Shown here piece after piece: positions 26,009 to 34,250 of a stretch of DNA of 64,000 nt (the stretch's first letter is position 1; each line of letters begins with the position of its first letter). Below the pieces are notes generated by a model. That model was not told the DNA's origin and searched no databases. It was given only the letters and a program-made list of their open reading frames with translations. Both the position numbers and the translations under genes were made by a program. The stretch is from Nocardia aurantia (lineage in GTDB: Bacteria; Actinomycetota; Actinomycetes; Mycobacteriales; Mycobacteriaceae): positions 55,550 to 119,549 of the forward strand of contig NZ_WEGI01000019.1 of NCBI RefSeq assembly GCF_009604425.1. The letters are read 5' to 3'.

Positions 26009-26872
26009 TCACAACTCGAGCATCGCGGCCGCGACCCGATCGGCCGCGGCAGCCCGCAACGCGGTCCCCATGTCGTCCAGGACGAGCAGCCGCGCACCCG
26101 GGATCTCGGCGGCGAGCGCCTCACCGTTGCCGACCGGGAAGAACGGGTCGGCGCGCCCGTGCACCACGAGCGCGGGCACGTCGAGCTCGCCGAGCCGCTC
26201 CCGCCAGCGCGGCGCACAGTCGATCCGCGAGAACACCGTCCCGAGTTGGTTCGCCCGGTGCAGCACAGGATCATTCGACGGTGTCCGATCCCAGATCCGC
26301 ACCGCCGTCGCCCGCGCCTCCTCCGGATCGTTGCCCATCCGCCCGGCCCCCGCGGCTGCGAACGCCGCGACAGCGTCCCGATCAGCCCAGTCCGGAAACG
26401 GACTCGAGAACAACGCCCCCAGGACCGCGAAATCATGGTCCGGCAGATCCTCGTCGACCGGCCCCGGCGCCACCGGCCGAGTGCCCACGAGAGTCAGCGC
26501 GCGGAAGACGTCCGGGTGGTCCAGTGCCGCGACCTGGGCAACCATCCCACCGACGCCGATACCCCCGAGCTGGGCACTCCAGGCACCGAGCGCCCCCACC
26601 AGCGCGCTCGCATCGCCGACGAGATCCCGCAGATCGTAGCCGGGATCCTCCGGATCGAGCGTCGTCGATGCGCCGCAGTCGCGCAGGTCATAGCGAACCA
26701 CCCACCGCCCGCCGGCCGCGAGCCGCTCGCACAGCGGGTCGGGCCAGGACAACATCGTAGTGCCACCGATCAACAGCACCAGCGGATCACCCACCCGGCC
26801 GAAACTCTCGATCCCCAGATCCACACCGTTCGCCCGCACCGAGTTCGTGCCCTCGTGAACCGGTCTCGCCAT
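26009..26872 (-). CDS. Alpha/beta-hydrolase-fold protein lacking catalytic Ser and His
   Basis: A 287-residue alpha/beta-hydrolase-fold protein. The oxyanion region LVLLIGGTTMLSWPD and VVRYDLRDCGAS match the family of small-molecule hydrolases, and the acid loop VVHGRADPFFPV is intact. The nucleophile elbow reads GGIGVGGMVAQ, with Gly106 where Ser/Cys/Asp should be. The late DDMGTALR has Thr270 where MGH carries the catalytic His. Two of three triad residues are gone, so hydrolysis is unlikely; the fold may serve binding. The ATG at 26872 has AGGAG seven bases ahead and the frame is undamaged. Confidence 0.8.
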   Translation of the reverse strand: MARPVHEGTNSVRANGVDLGIESFGRVGDPLVLLIGGTTMLSWPDPLCERLAAGGRWVVRYDLRDCGASTTLDPEDPGYDLRDLVGDASALVGALGAWSAQLGGIGVGGMVAQVAALDHPDVFRALTLVGTRPVAPGPVDEDLPDHDFAVLGALFSSPFPDWADRDAVAAFAAAGAGRMGNDPEEARATAVRIWDRTPSNDPVLHRANQLGTVFSRIDCAPRWRERLGELDVPALVVHGRADPFFPVGNGEALAAEIPGARLLVLDDMGTALRAAAADRVAAAMLEL

Positions 26873-27136
26873 GCCTGTACTCCTGTCGGTCGATACACCC
26901 GCAGGCATGACGGCGGATCCGCCCGAAACTCATCGGTCGGCGCAGGACCGTACCCGCGCACCGACAACCACCCCACACTGGGAAAGCCGAAGATGGCTTG
27001 GGCACAACCAGTTTCGCCGCCTCACCATAGGATCTGGACAGACGTACACGTTGTGAGCGAACGACCGGTGGGACATGGCCCTCGTCCGCCTCGGCACCAC
27101 GCGGCCTGCCGCGAGATCTCGGAGTCCACCCCACCA

Positions 27137-27177
27137 CCGAATCCGGACTCGGCTGACCTGCGCCCGGCCGGATTCGG
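27137..27177 (-). terminator. Hairpin downstream of the hydroxyacid-oxidase operon
   Basis: Ten-base perfect arms (CCGAATCCGG at 27137-27146 and CCGGATTCGG at 27168-27177) begin 16 bp past the last stop of the minus-strand operon. The rest of the 320-bp gap 26873-27192 shows no gene that I can support. Confidence 0.6.
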
Positions 27178-27192
27178 GGCACACGTACCTGC

Positions 27193-28539
27193 TCACACGT
27201 CGAGGATCTTGCCCGGGTTGAGGATTCCGAGGGGGTCGAGGGCGCGTTTGACGGTGGTCATGATGTCGGTGGCTGGGCCGTGTTCCTCGCGCAGGTAGTG
27301 CTTCTTGGCGAGGCCGATGCCGTGTTCGCCGGTGGCGGTGCCGCCGGCGGCGAGGGCGTGGCGGACGACTTGATCGGAGAATGTTATTGCGGCGGAGTGG
27401 GTTTCGTCGGTGTAGGGGACGACGGCGTGGACGTTGCCGTCGCCGATGTGGCCGGCGACGCTGACCGGGAGGTTCAGTTCGGCGGCGAGGCGGGTGGCGG
27501 TGGCCACGGCGGCGGCGATCTTCGAGAACGGGACGGCGGTGTCGGTCACCAGGAAGCGGTGGCCGGGGTGCTGGGCCTTGATGCCGAAGAACAGGGTGTG
27601 GCGGTCCTCCCAGAGGGCTTGGCGGTCGGTGTGGGTGTGGGCCACCGCGATTTCGAGGGCCTCGTTCGTCTCGCAGACTCGGCGGATCTCCGCCTCGTCC
27701 GCGGCCGCGGCGGGGGCCGACGCCGCCTCCAGATCGATGAACAGGGCCGGGGTTTCGGGGTGGGTGGTGCCGCGGTACGCGTTGATCGCGGAGACGCTGG
27801 GGCCGTCCACCAACTCCAGGCGGCTCACGGGGAGGGCCAGGCCCAGCATGTCCACCGCGGCGGCCACGGCGGTCTCGATCGTCGGGAACGAGATGCGCAG
27901 TGACCGTAGCCATTCCGGGATCGGGTGCAGGCGGACGGTGAGTTCGGTGATGATGCCCAGAGTGCCCGCCGAGCCGATCAGCAGATCCTTCAGGCCGTAG
28001 CCGCTGGCGGACTTGCGGACCGCGCGGCCCAGCCGGGTGCGGGTGCCGTCGGCGAAGACCACTTCCAGGGCAAGGACATTGGCGCGCATGCCGCCGTAGC
28101 GGACGCTGGTGGTGCCGCTGGCATTCGTGGCGGCCATGCCGCCCAGCGAGGCGTCCGCGCCGGGGTCGACGGTGAACTGCAGGCCGTATTCGGCGGTGGC
28201 GGCGTTGAGCCGGGTGCGGGTGACACCCGGCTGTACCGTCGCGGTGAAGTCCGCCGGATCGATCCGCACTATCGAATCCGCTCGGGACAGATCGAGGATC
28301 AGTTCCGTGCCGCCGGCCAGCAGGTGGCCCTCCAGGCTGGTTCCGGCGCCGTGCGCGATGATCGGGGTCCGGGTGTCCCGGGCCCACTCCACCACGGCGA
28401 GTACCTCAGCGGCGGACTTCGCGTACACCACCCCGAGGGGGCGCCGCCCGGGGCGCCCGGTCTCGTCGGCGGTGAACTGGTCGAGCACCCCGGCGCGGGT
28501 GTCGACCTCGAACGGCGGCAGCGCGGGGGCGGTCGTCAT
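27193..28539 (-). CDS. FAD-binding oxidase, glycolate oxidase GlcD / D-lactate dehydrogenase type
   Basis: A 448-residue flavoprotein of the PCMH/VAO class that oxidises 2-hydroxyacids. The FAD domain contains VVYAKSAAEVLAVVEWARDT, IIAHGAGTSLEGHLLAG, and DPGADASLGGMAATNASGTTSVRYG. The C-terminal substrate domain has the metal and catalytic histidines in VSVAGHIGDGNVHAVV and the terminal GEHGIGLAKK...LDPLGILNPGKILDV. It is coupled to the methyltransferase gene by ATGA overlap and is the last gene of the operon. With the FMN-type hydroxyacid oxidase in the same operon, the pair could act on opposite enantiomers of one acid. Confidence 0.88.
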   Translation of the reverse strand: MTTAPALPPFEVDTRAGVLDQFTADETGRPGRRPLGVVYAKSAAEVLAVVEWARDTRTPIIAHGAGTSLEGHLLAGGTELILDLSRADSIVRIDPADFTATVQPGVTRTRLNAATAEYGLQFTVDPGADASLGGMAATNASGTTSVRYGGMRANVLALEVVFADGTRTRLGRAVRKSASGYGLKDLLIGSAGTLGIITELTVRLHPIPEWLRSLRISFPTIETAVAAAVDMLGLALPVSRLELVDGPSVSAINAYRGTTHPETPALFIDLEAASAPAAAADEAEIRRVCETNEALEIAVAHTHTDRQALWEDRHTLFFGIKAQHPGHRFLVTDTAVPFSKIAAAVATATRLAAELNLPVSVAGHIGDGNVHAVVPYTDETHSAAITFSDQVVRHALAAGGTATGEHGIGLAKKHYLREEHGPATDIMTTVKRALDPLGILNPGKILDV

Positions 28540-29543
28540 TCGCGCTCCAGGATCGTGGTCACCAGCATCGTGTGGTCCTCCATGCGGCGTGCGATGGACC
28601 AGCCGAGATCCGCGAACGCGGACTCGTACTGCTGCCGGGTCCACAGCCGGACCCCGGTCAGTGAATGGTAGATCTCGTAGGTGGGTGAGAACCACGGTTG
28701 CTGGGTCCACGACGTGGCCTCGACCAGGTAGCCGTCGCCGATGACCAGGCGGCGCAGGTTCGGGAACCAGTCCATCCAGCCGCGCAGCACCGGCGTGATC
28801 CCGCCGCCGTCGCTGGCGAGTTGATGCAGCAGGAAGAAGGACATGGCGGTGGTGACGGCGTCGCGGTCCACCCGGTCCAGCCAGGCCGGGGGTTCGGCTT
28901 CCGGCTGCACCGATCCGGCCAGCAGGGTGATCCGGTCGGACAAGCCCTTCGCGGCGAGTTCCGTTGTGGCGTCGGCGATCACGCCCGCCTCGATGTCGAC
29001 GCCGAGGAATCGCTCGCGGGGCGCCAGGCCCGCCAGCGCGGTGACCCGGCCCGCGTCGGCGCAGCCGAGGTCGATGGTGCAGCCCGGGGTGCCCGTGGCG
29101 ATGGCATGGCCGATGCCGGCGAAGAATTCCGGTTTCCGCCGCGCGATATCCGAGCAGCCCAGCGCCACCGCGCCGGGATCCGTTGCGGCCGAGATGTGTT
29201 CGCGGTGCGCGCTGTCGGACACCTGCCGGAAGGTGGGTTCCCAGCCACGCACCGCCACCCGCACGAAGCCACGGTTCTTGCCCACGTCGTGCCCGGTGTG
29301 GGTGAGCTGGTAGCGGTGGCCGCGGCGGGCCAGGAATCCGGCGCGGATCAGGCCGTCGGCGACGGTCTGCTGAATACCGGTGGTGGGCACGATGGATTCG
29401 CCGCTCAGCAGCGCGGTCCACCAGCCCCAATCGTCGGCGGCGACGATCAGATGGCCGGCGGTCTGGCCCTCGATGACGTCCCTGATGGTGAATTCGGCGG
29501 TGGTGGAGGCGGACTGGTGGATCAGTGGGGTCACTGCGGTCAT
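28536..29543 (-). CDS. SAM-dependent methyltransferase with N-terminal winged helix
   Basis: 335 residues. The N-terminal ~110 residues resemble a winged-helix dimerisation domain (QTVADGLIRAGFLARRGHRYQLTHTG). The Rossmann SAM-binding domain has GCTIDLGCADAGRVTALAGL, acidic LGVDIEAGVIADA and FPNLRRLVIGDGYLVE. The layout resembles alpha-keto-acid C-methyltransferases such as MppJ, but that comparison is from memory and weak. The ATG at 29543 has AGGAAG seven bases ahead. It lies between RidA and the FAD oxidase, 11 bp after RidA, so it is likely part of a pathway acting on an amino or keto acid. Confidence 0.75.
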   Translation of the reverse strand: MTAVTPLIHQSASTTAEFTIRDVIEGQTAGHLIVAADDWGWWTALLSGESIVPTTGIQQTVADGLIRAGFLARRGHRYQLTHTGHDVGKNRGFVRVAVRGWEPTFRQVSDSAHREHISAATDPGAVALGCSDIARRKPEFFAGIGHAIATGTPGCTIDLGCADAGRVTALAGLAPRERFLGVDIEAGVIADATTELAAKGLSDRITLLAGSVQPEAEPPAWLDRVDRDAVTTAMSFFLLHQLASDGGGITPVLRGWMDWFPNLRRLVIGDGYLVEATSWTQQPWFSPTYEIYHSLTGVRLWTRQQYESAFADLGWSIARRMEDHTMLVTTILERE

Positions 29544-29554
29544 GATCGAACTTC

Positions 29555-29905
29555 CTAGGATGCGGCGACGGCGATCGCCTGGATTTCGATGAGCAGCCCG
29601 TCGATGGGCAGGGTGGTGACGGTGGTGGTCCGCGCCGGTGCGGCCGTCGGGAAGTAGGCGGCGAAGGCGGCGTTCCACGCGGGGAACCACTGCCGATCCG
29701 CCAGATAGCAGTCGAGTTTGAGGACCTGTTCGCGGGTGCTGCCCGCCTCGCCGAGCGCGGTGTCGAGTTGCCGGAACACCTCGGCGGCCTGCTCGTCGAA
29801 ATCGGTGACCGACGGCGTCATCGTCACCGGATCGATGGCCGCCAGCCCGGACGTGAACAGCAGTCCGCCACCGTGGCGGGCCGCCGGGAATCGTGGCGCG
29901 CTCAC
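29555..29905 (-). CDS. RidA (YjgF/YER057c/UK114) family protein
   Basis: A 116-residue Rid-family trimer-forming protein that hydrolyses reactive enamines/imines released by amino-acid-processing enzymes. Visible marks: GGLLFTSGLAAIDP, DEQAAEVFRQLDTALGEAGSTREQVLKLDCYL, FPAWNAAFAAYFPTAAPARTTTVTTLP. The arginine near the end (PARTTT) matches the catalytic Arg of active members, and the C-terminal LIEIQAIAV is normal. The GTG at 29905 has GGAGATCCG ahead. Its position between oxidase and methyltransferase suggests imine handling in that pathway. Confidence 0.88.
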   Translation of the reverse strand: MSAPRFPAARHGGGLLFTSGLAAIDPVTMTPSVTDFDEQAAEVFRQLDTALGEAGSTREQVLKLDCYLADRQWFPAWNAAFAAYFPTAAPARTTTVTTLPIDGLLIEIQAIAVAAS

Positions 29906-29972
29906 CGGATCTCCTCCACGGCAACGGATCCCCTCACGACCCACTGCCGCGGCCGGATAGCCGCGCCGGACC

Positions 29973-31070
29973 TCACGAGTCCGCCTTCAGCACGCGGGCG
30001 CGGCCGATGTCGGACACCGTCGCGGCCCCGGCGAGGATCATCAGCGTGCGCAGTTCCTCGGTGAGCAGCTCCAGCACCCGGTCCACGCCGGCGGCGCCGG
30101 CCGCGGCCAGCCCGTACAGGGCGGATCGGCCGATGATCACCGCGTCGGCGCCGAGCGCGAGGGCGACGAAGATGTCCGCGCCGGTGCGGATCCCGCTGTC
30201 CAGCAGGATGGGTACGTCCGGTCCCGCGGCGGCCCGGATGCGCGGCAACATGTCCAGACTGGCAGGCGCCGGATCCACTTGCCGCCCACCGTGATTCGAT
30301 ACCACCAGACCGGTGGCACCGATCTCCAGGGCCTTCTCGGCGGCGGCCGGGGTGAGTACGCCCTTGGCGATCCAGGGCATCCCGAACCGGCTCGCGGCCT
30401 CGGCCAGTTGGTCCCAGTTCCACACGGTGGCACCGCGTTTCAGCAGCTGACCGAAGACCTCGGCCACGCCGGGAGCGCCGTCGGCGCCGGTCAGATTGCC
30501 GGCGAAGAAGCGCTGATCCGGGTCGAACCGGTTGCCCATGTTCCGGGTGCGGAACCCGCCGACCGGGCAGTCGACGGTGACGCACAGCGCCTGGTAGCCC
30601 AGTCGCCGCACCTGCGCCGCGACGGCTCCCGCGTGCGCGAACGGATGCACCTGGGCGATGCGGGCCGCCGCCGGCCCCGCCTCCCGGACCCGGCGGTAGG
30701 AGTAGCTGCCCGCCTCCGGCACGATCGCCAGCGCGCCGCGGCCGGCGGCGGCCCGCGCGACCGCGAGATGACCGTCGGGATGGAACAATCCGTCACCGCC
30801 GAACGGCGCGGTGAGGATCGGGGTGGCCAGCGGCATGCCGAGCAGTTCGGTCGCGGTGGACGGCGCGCCGACCCCGCTCATCGGCTCGGGCAGGATTCGC
30901 CAGCGCTCGAACGCCGCTCGGTTGGCGCGCAGCGTGATCTCCTGGCCCGCACCGCCTTCCACGAAGTCGAAGACGTCGGCGGGCAGGGCGGCGGCCGCGG
31001 CCCGGTGGATCTCGTCGAGCGTCCCGAAGGTGACGCCGGTGGGATAGAAGCTGTCGAGCTGAGCGGTCAT
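29973..31070 (-). CDS. FMN-dependent alpha-hydroxy-acid oxidase/dehydrogenase
   Basis: A 365-residue TIM-barrel flavoenzyme of the LldD/glycolate-oxidase family, oxidising L-2-hydroxyacids to ketoacids. The catalytic His and Arg are in LVVSNHGGRQVDPAPASLDMLP, the FMN-phosphate region in VPILLDSGIRTGADIFVALALGADAVIIGRSALYGLA. Other family segments are DVFDFVEGGAGQEITLRANRAAFERWR and ALCVTVDCPVGGFRTRN. Its ATG overlaps the stop of a 50-codon linker ORF (ATGA). RidA follows 67 bp downstream. Transport by the upstream APC permease suggests an amino-acid-derived substrate. Confidence 0.9.
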   Translation of the reverse strand: MTAQLDSFYPTGVTFGTLDEIHRAAAAALPADVFDFVEGGAGQEITLRANRAAFERWRILPEPMSGVGAPSTATELLGMPLATPILTAPFGGDGLFHPDGHLAVARAAAGRGALAIVPEAGSYSYRRVREAGPAAARIAQVHPFAHAGAVAAQVRRLGYQALCVTVDCPVGGFRTRNMGNRFDPDQRFFAGNLTGADGAPGVAEVFGQLLKRGATVWNWDQLAEAASRFGMPWIAKGVLTPAAAEKALEIGATGLVVSNHGGRQVDPAPASLDMLPRIRAAAGPDVPILLDSGIRTGADIFVALALGADAVIIGRSALYGLAAAGAAGVDRVLELLTEELRTLMILAGAATVSDIGRARVLKADS

Positions 31071-31213
31071 GCCGTGTCCTTTCTCGCCTGACCGGGGCGC
31101 TGCGTGGTGACGCTGCGCTGCCTCCTCCGCGCCTGACCGGTCATGCCGTGTCCCTTTCTCGCCTGACCGGGGCGCTGCGTGGTGACGCTGCGCTGCCTCC
31201 TCCGCGCCTGACC
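31065..31213. repeat. Tandem duplication of a 74/75-bp segment
   Basis: Two copies (31065-31138 and 31139-31213) differ by a single inserted base. Each includes the GAAAGG-type SD and ATGACC start context of the hydroxyacid-oxidase gene. The duplication lies exactly at the junction between the permease stop and the oxidase start. Confidence 0.95.
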
Positions 31214-31219
31214 GGTCAT
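31067..31219 (-). CDS. 50-codon linker ORF bridging permease and hydroxyacid oxidase
   Basis: The frame starts with an ATG overlapping the permease stop (ATGA) and ends with a TGA overlapping the oxidase ATG (ATGA), so it is stitched into the operon at both ends. It was created by the 74/75-bp duplication: the peptide is two copies of MTGQARRRQRSVTTQRPGQA plus a short RK tail. It is highly basic and has no known domain. Its use may only be to carry ribosomes across the junction. Coding status rests on the two overlaps. Confidence 0.4.
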   Translation of the reverse strand: MTGQARRRQRSVTTQRPGQARKGHGMTGQARRRQRSVTTQRPGQARKDTA

Positions 31220-32658
31220 GCGACGGCCTCGGTTCCGGCGCGGCCGACCAGCGAGTGCCGCCGGCCGTACCCGAGGTACAGGGCGAGGCCGACCGCGCTC
31301 CAGATCACGAAGCGCAGCCAGGTCAGCGCCTCGAAAGTGGTTGCCAGCCAGATGCATCCGGCGATCGCGACCAGCGGGACGATCGGCATCAGCGGGGTCC
31401 GGAACGGCCGGGGCCGTTCGGGGTCGGTGCGGCGCAGGATCAGCACGCCGAGCGCGACGATGACGAAGGCGAACAGCGCGCCGATGTTCACCAGTTCGGC
31501 GACGGTGCCGATGGGCAGCAGCCCCGCCACCAGCGCGACGACGACGCCGAGCGCCAAGGACAGCCGGACCGGGACGCCGCGAGCGCTGATGCGGCACAGC
31601 GACTTCGGCACCAGGCCGTCGCGGCTCATGGCGAACACCAGCCGGGTCTGGCCGTAGAACACCATCAGCAGGCCCTTGGTCAGCGCGATCACCGAGGCGA
31701 CCAGGATCACCTTGCCGATCCAGCCGGCGCCGATGGCGGCCAGCGCGGTCGCGACCGGGGCGGAGTTGTTCAGGCTCGGATACGGCGCGACGCCGGTCAG
31801 CACCGCGCACACCGCGACGTAGAGGACGGTGGCGATCACGACCGAGCCGATGATCCCCCACGGCAGGTTGCGGCGCGGGTCGCGGGTCTCCTCGGCGGAG
31901 GTGGCGACGACGTCGAAGCCCAGGTAGGCGAAGAACGCGAGCGCCGCGCCCGCGGCGATGCCGTGCACGCCGAAGGGCATGAACGGGGTCCAGTTGCCGC
32001 CGTGCAGATGCGGTACGCCGATGGCGACCACCAGCACGAGCACGCCGATGGTGAGTGCCACGAGTGTCTTCACCACGGCCGCGGCCACTTTCACCTCGAA
32101 CACCAGCACCGCGACCAATACCCCGACGATGACGACGGCGGGCAGGTTGACCACGCCGCCGTCGCTGGGGCCGCCGGAGATCGCCTTGGGCAGCGTGACG
32201 CCGAACAGCGACGACAGTGTCGCGCCGAACAATCCGGACCAGCCGATGGCGATGGCCGCGGCCGCCACCGCGTATTCCAGGAGCAGATTCCAGCCGACCA
32301 GGAAGGCCGGCACCTCCCCCATCGTGGAATAGGTGTAGGTATAGGCACTGCCGGAAACCGGTGTCATCGAGGCCAATTCGCTGTAGCACAGCGCGACCAG
32401 GACACAGATCACCCCGGCGAGGACGAACGACAGCATGATCGCCGGACCGGCTTTCGTCGCGGCGGCGATTCCGGTGGTCACGAAGATGCCGGCGCCGACG
32501 ATCGTGCCGACCCCCATCGCGATCAGATCCACGCGCCCGAGGGTGCGTTTCAACCCGCTGTCGGGGACTGCCGCGGCATTCGAGGCGTCGGTGCTGCGCA
32601 CGCGGAAGGAGGTGGTCCGGCGCAGCGCTGCGGTACCGACCCGGGTTGATGTCGTCAT
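31216..32658 (-). CDS. APC-family amino acid permease
   Basis: A 480-residue integral membrane transporter with about twelve hydrophobic segments. The family motif near the start is LIAMGVGTIVGAGIFVTTGIAA; the conserved AFFAYLGFDVVATSAEETRDP is mid-protein and LVFAMSRDGLVPKSL follows. These are typical of cationic/aromatic amino-acid permeases. First gene of a five- to six-gene operon that oxidises a hydroxyacid or amino-acid derivative. Three related TGAAATG motifs lie upstream. Confidence 0.88.
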   Translation of the reverse strand: MTTSTRVGTAALRRTTSFRVRSTDASNAAAVPDSGLKRTLGRVDLIAMGVGTIVGAGIFVTTGIAAATKAGPAIMLSFVLAGVICVLVALCYSELASMTPVSGSAYTYTYSTMGEVPAFLVGWNLLLEYAVAAAAIAIGWSGLFGATLSSLFGVTLPKAISGGPSDGGVVNLPAVVIVGVLVAVLVFEVKVAAAVVKTLVALTIGVLVLVVAIGVPHLHGGNWTPFMPFGVHGIAAGAALAFFAYLGFDVVATSAEETRDPRRNLPWGIIGSVVIATVLYVAVCAVLTGVAPYPSLNNSAPVATALAAIGAGWIGKVILVASVIALTKGLLMVFYGQTRLVFAMSRDGLVPKSLCRISARGVPVRLSLALGVVVALVAGLLPIGTVAELVNIGALFAFVIVALGVLILRRTDPERPRPFRTPLMPIVPLVAIAGCIWLATTFEALTWLRFVIWSAVGLALYLGYGRRHSLVGRAGTEAVA

Positions 32659-32670
32659 GAGGAAATCCGT

Positions 32671-32777
32671 TCACGAAATGTATTTCCGAGTACGCATTTC
32701 AGTGAACCAAGCCGTTTTTTTCGGCCGGTGAACCAGTGTAACGAACCGGTTTCCATATTTTCGTGAAATGCATTGCG
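32671..32777. promoter_or_regulatory. Three copies of a TGAAATG-type motif upstream of the permease
   Basis: TTCACGAAATGTAT (from 32671), a reverse copy of TTCACTGAAATGC (32692-32704) and TTCGTGAAATGCAT (from 32759) share a CGTGAAATGCAT-like core. They lie in an AT-richer 234-bp region before the operon, including a T-run at 32715-32721, and could be sites for a regulator encoded elsewhere. Confidence 0.35.
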
Positions 32778-32892
32778 GCACAACCGTTTTCGGGCACGAC
32801 AAATGCGCACGGCAGTGGATTCCGCGCGCGATTCCGGACACGCCGGAATTTCGTTCCGGACCGAAACCGGCCCGGAATTCAGTGGGAGTGGA

Positions 32893-34056
32893 TCATGCGG
32901 TTGTGGACGAGACGAGCGGGACATTCGCGGCGCGCGACGCCGCGCGCCGCCGGACGGCGGCCGTGGCCGCGACGATCACGATCAGGGTGAGCGCCCCGGC
33001 CGGCACCGCGTCGCGCATGGCGGCGAGCGAGGCCACGGCGCCGAGGGCGATCGTGCCCACCGCCGCGCACAGGTACGCGACAGCGGCGAAGCGGGACGAC
33101 AGGCGGGCATGGTGTTCCGGCGGCGCCGCGACGCTCACGATCCGCAGCCCGGCGCGATACGCCAGGCCCTGCCCGCATCCGGCGACGGCGCCGCCGCACA
33201 GCAACAGGGGCAGGCTCGGCAGCCAGGCGACCGCCGCGGCGATCAGCACCCCGGCGATGATGATCAGCTGCGCCGTGATCGGTTCGGCGGGAAGACGATT
33301 GGGGGGCAGCGCGCGTTGCGCGAGCCAGGCCGTCACCAGATACAGGACCACCGGCAGCGCGAGCAGGACGAGATTGCCGGTGCCCAGCAGTTCCGCGCCG
33401 TAACTCGGCAGCAGCGCCACCACGAGACCGGCCGAGACCCAGGCCGAGATACCGGTGAGGTAGCCCGCCGCGGCCGGTTCGGCGACGAGAGACGCCGCAC
33501 CGGAACGACTTCCGGCGGCCGCGGGCCGGACCGCGCGGTCCGACACCACCGCCGCCGCGGCGCCGGCCAGCAACACGGCATGCCCCGCGTACACCGCGAC
33601 CCCCGGTGCGGGCAGATACTGCGCGACCACTGCCGCGGCGAACGTGCCCAGGGCCGAACCGATCACGGTGGCGCTGGCCATCGCGGTGCGCCCGCGTTCG
33701 CCGCGGCGCTCCAGGATCAGACCGGCCAGCGATCCGGTGACCAGACCCACCGACAGCCCGGCGAGGATCCGCGCCACGCAGGCCACCACGGCCGAATGTG
33801 CCAGTGCCATCGCGCAATCCGCGCCGACCCCGCAGGCACTGCCGACGGCGATGCGCCACCACCAGTCGGCCCGCGAGGCCGGGGTGCCGAGCAGCGAGAG
33901 GGTGGGCGTGAGCGCGATCAGGTACGCGGCGAAGATGACGGTGATCAGCAGCGGCGCGAGCGCCCAGGCGTGCCGGTAGTACGGCATCATCCCGGTCGCC
34001 AGGTTGGGCTGTGCCATGATCAGCACCAACAATGTCCCTGGAGCCGCCAGCCTCAT
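32893..34056 (-). CDS. MFS transporter
   Basis: A 387-residue major-facilitator protein with about twelve transmembrane segments and few charged loops. Visible family features are ILAGLSVGLVTGSLAGLILERRGERGRTAMASATVIGSALG, the MFS motif-A/C region, and the second half beginning GYLTGISAWVSAGLV. The end is a short basic cytosolic tail. GGAGGCTCG lies before the ATG at 34056. It is probably an exporter under control of the divergent TetR gene; its substrate is unknown. Confidence 0.8.
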   Translation of the reverse strand: MRLAAPGTLLVLIMAQPNLATGMMPYYRHAWALAPLLITVIFAAYLIALTPTLSLLGTPASRADWWWRIAVGSACGVGADCAMALAHSAVVACVARILAGLSVGLVTGSLAGLILERRGERGRTAMASATVIGSALGTFAAAVVAQYLPAPGVAVYAGHAVLLAGAAAAVVSDRAVRPAAAGSRSGAASLVAEPAAAGYLTGISAWVSAGLVVALLPSYGAELLGTGNLVLLALPVVLYLVTAWLAQRALPPNRLPAEPITAQLIIIAGVLIAAAVAWLPSLPLLLCGGAVAGCGQGLAYRAGLRIVSVAAPPEHHARLSSRFAAVAYLCAAVGTIALGAVASLAAMRDAVPAGALTLIVIVAATAAVRRRAASRAANVPLVSSTTA

Positions 34057-34079
34057 CGAGCCTCCGAATCGAGGAGATC

Positions 34080-34119
34080 TTCTCGTTTCGAGAATAGAGA
34101 AGTGAGAAGAACTTCTCTA
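34080..34119. promoter_or_regulatory. Two adjacent inverted repeats before the MFS gene
   Basis: TTCTCG-TTT-CGAGAA (34080-34094) abuts TAGAGAAGT-GAGAAGA-ACTTCTCTA (34095-34119). Both are perfect palindromes built on GAGAAG. They lie 24-63 bp before the MFS start, between it and the divergent TetR gene, and are the best operator candidates there. Confidence 0.55.
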
Positions 34120-34250
34120 CATCAGCACGGCGGCCGACCCTGTGTCGCCCGTCACACCATGGCGCGGCCGAACCGCCATCGTCAACGCTCCTATGCGCGC
34201 CACACCCACCCTCGTGGCGCGGCGGGCACTGGTTCCCGCAGGATGGTGGG

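Noticed and set aside
28540..29430. N-terminal extension of the GlcD-like oxidase frame to 745 codons
   Set aside because: The extra part runs out of frame through the methyltransferase gene, which is real; the oxidase starts at 28539.
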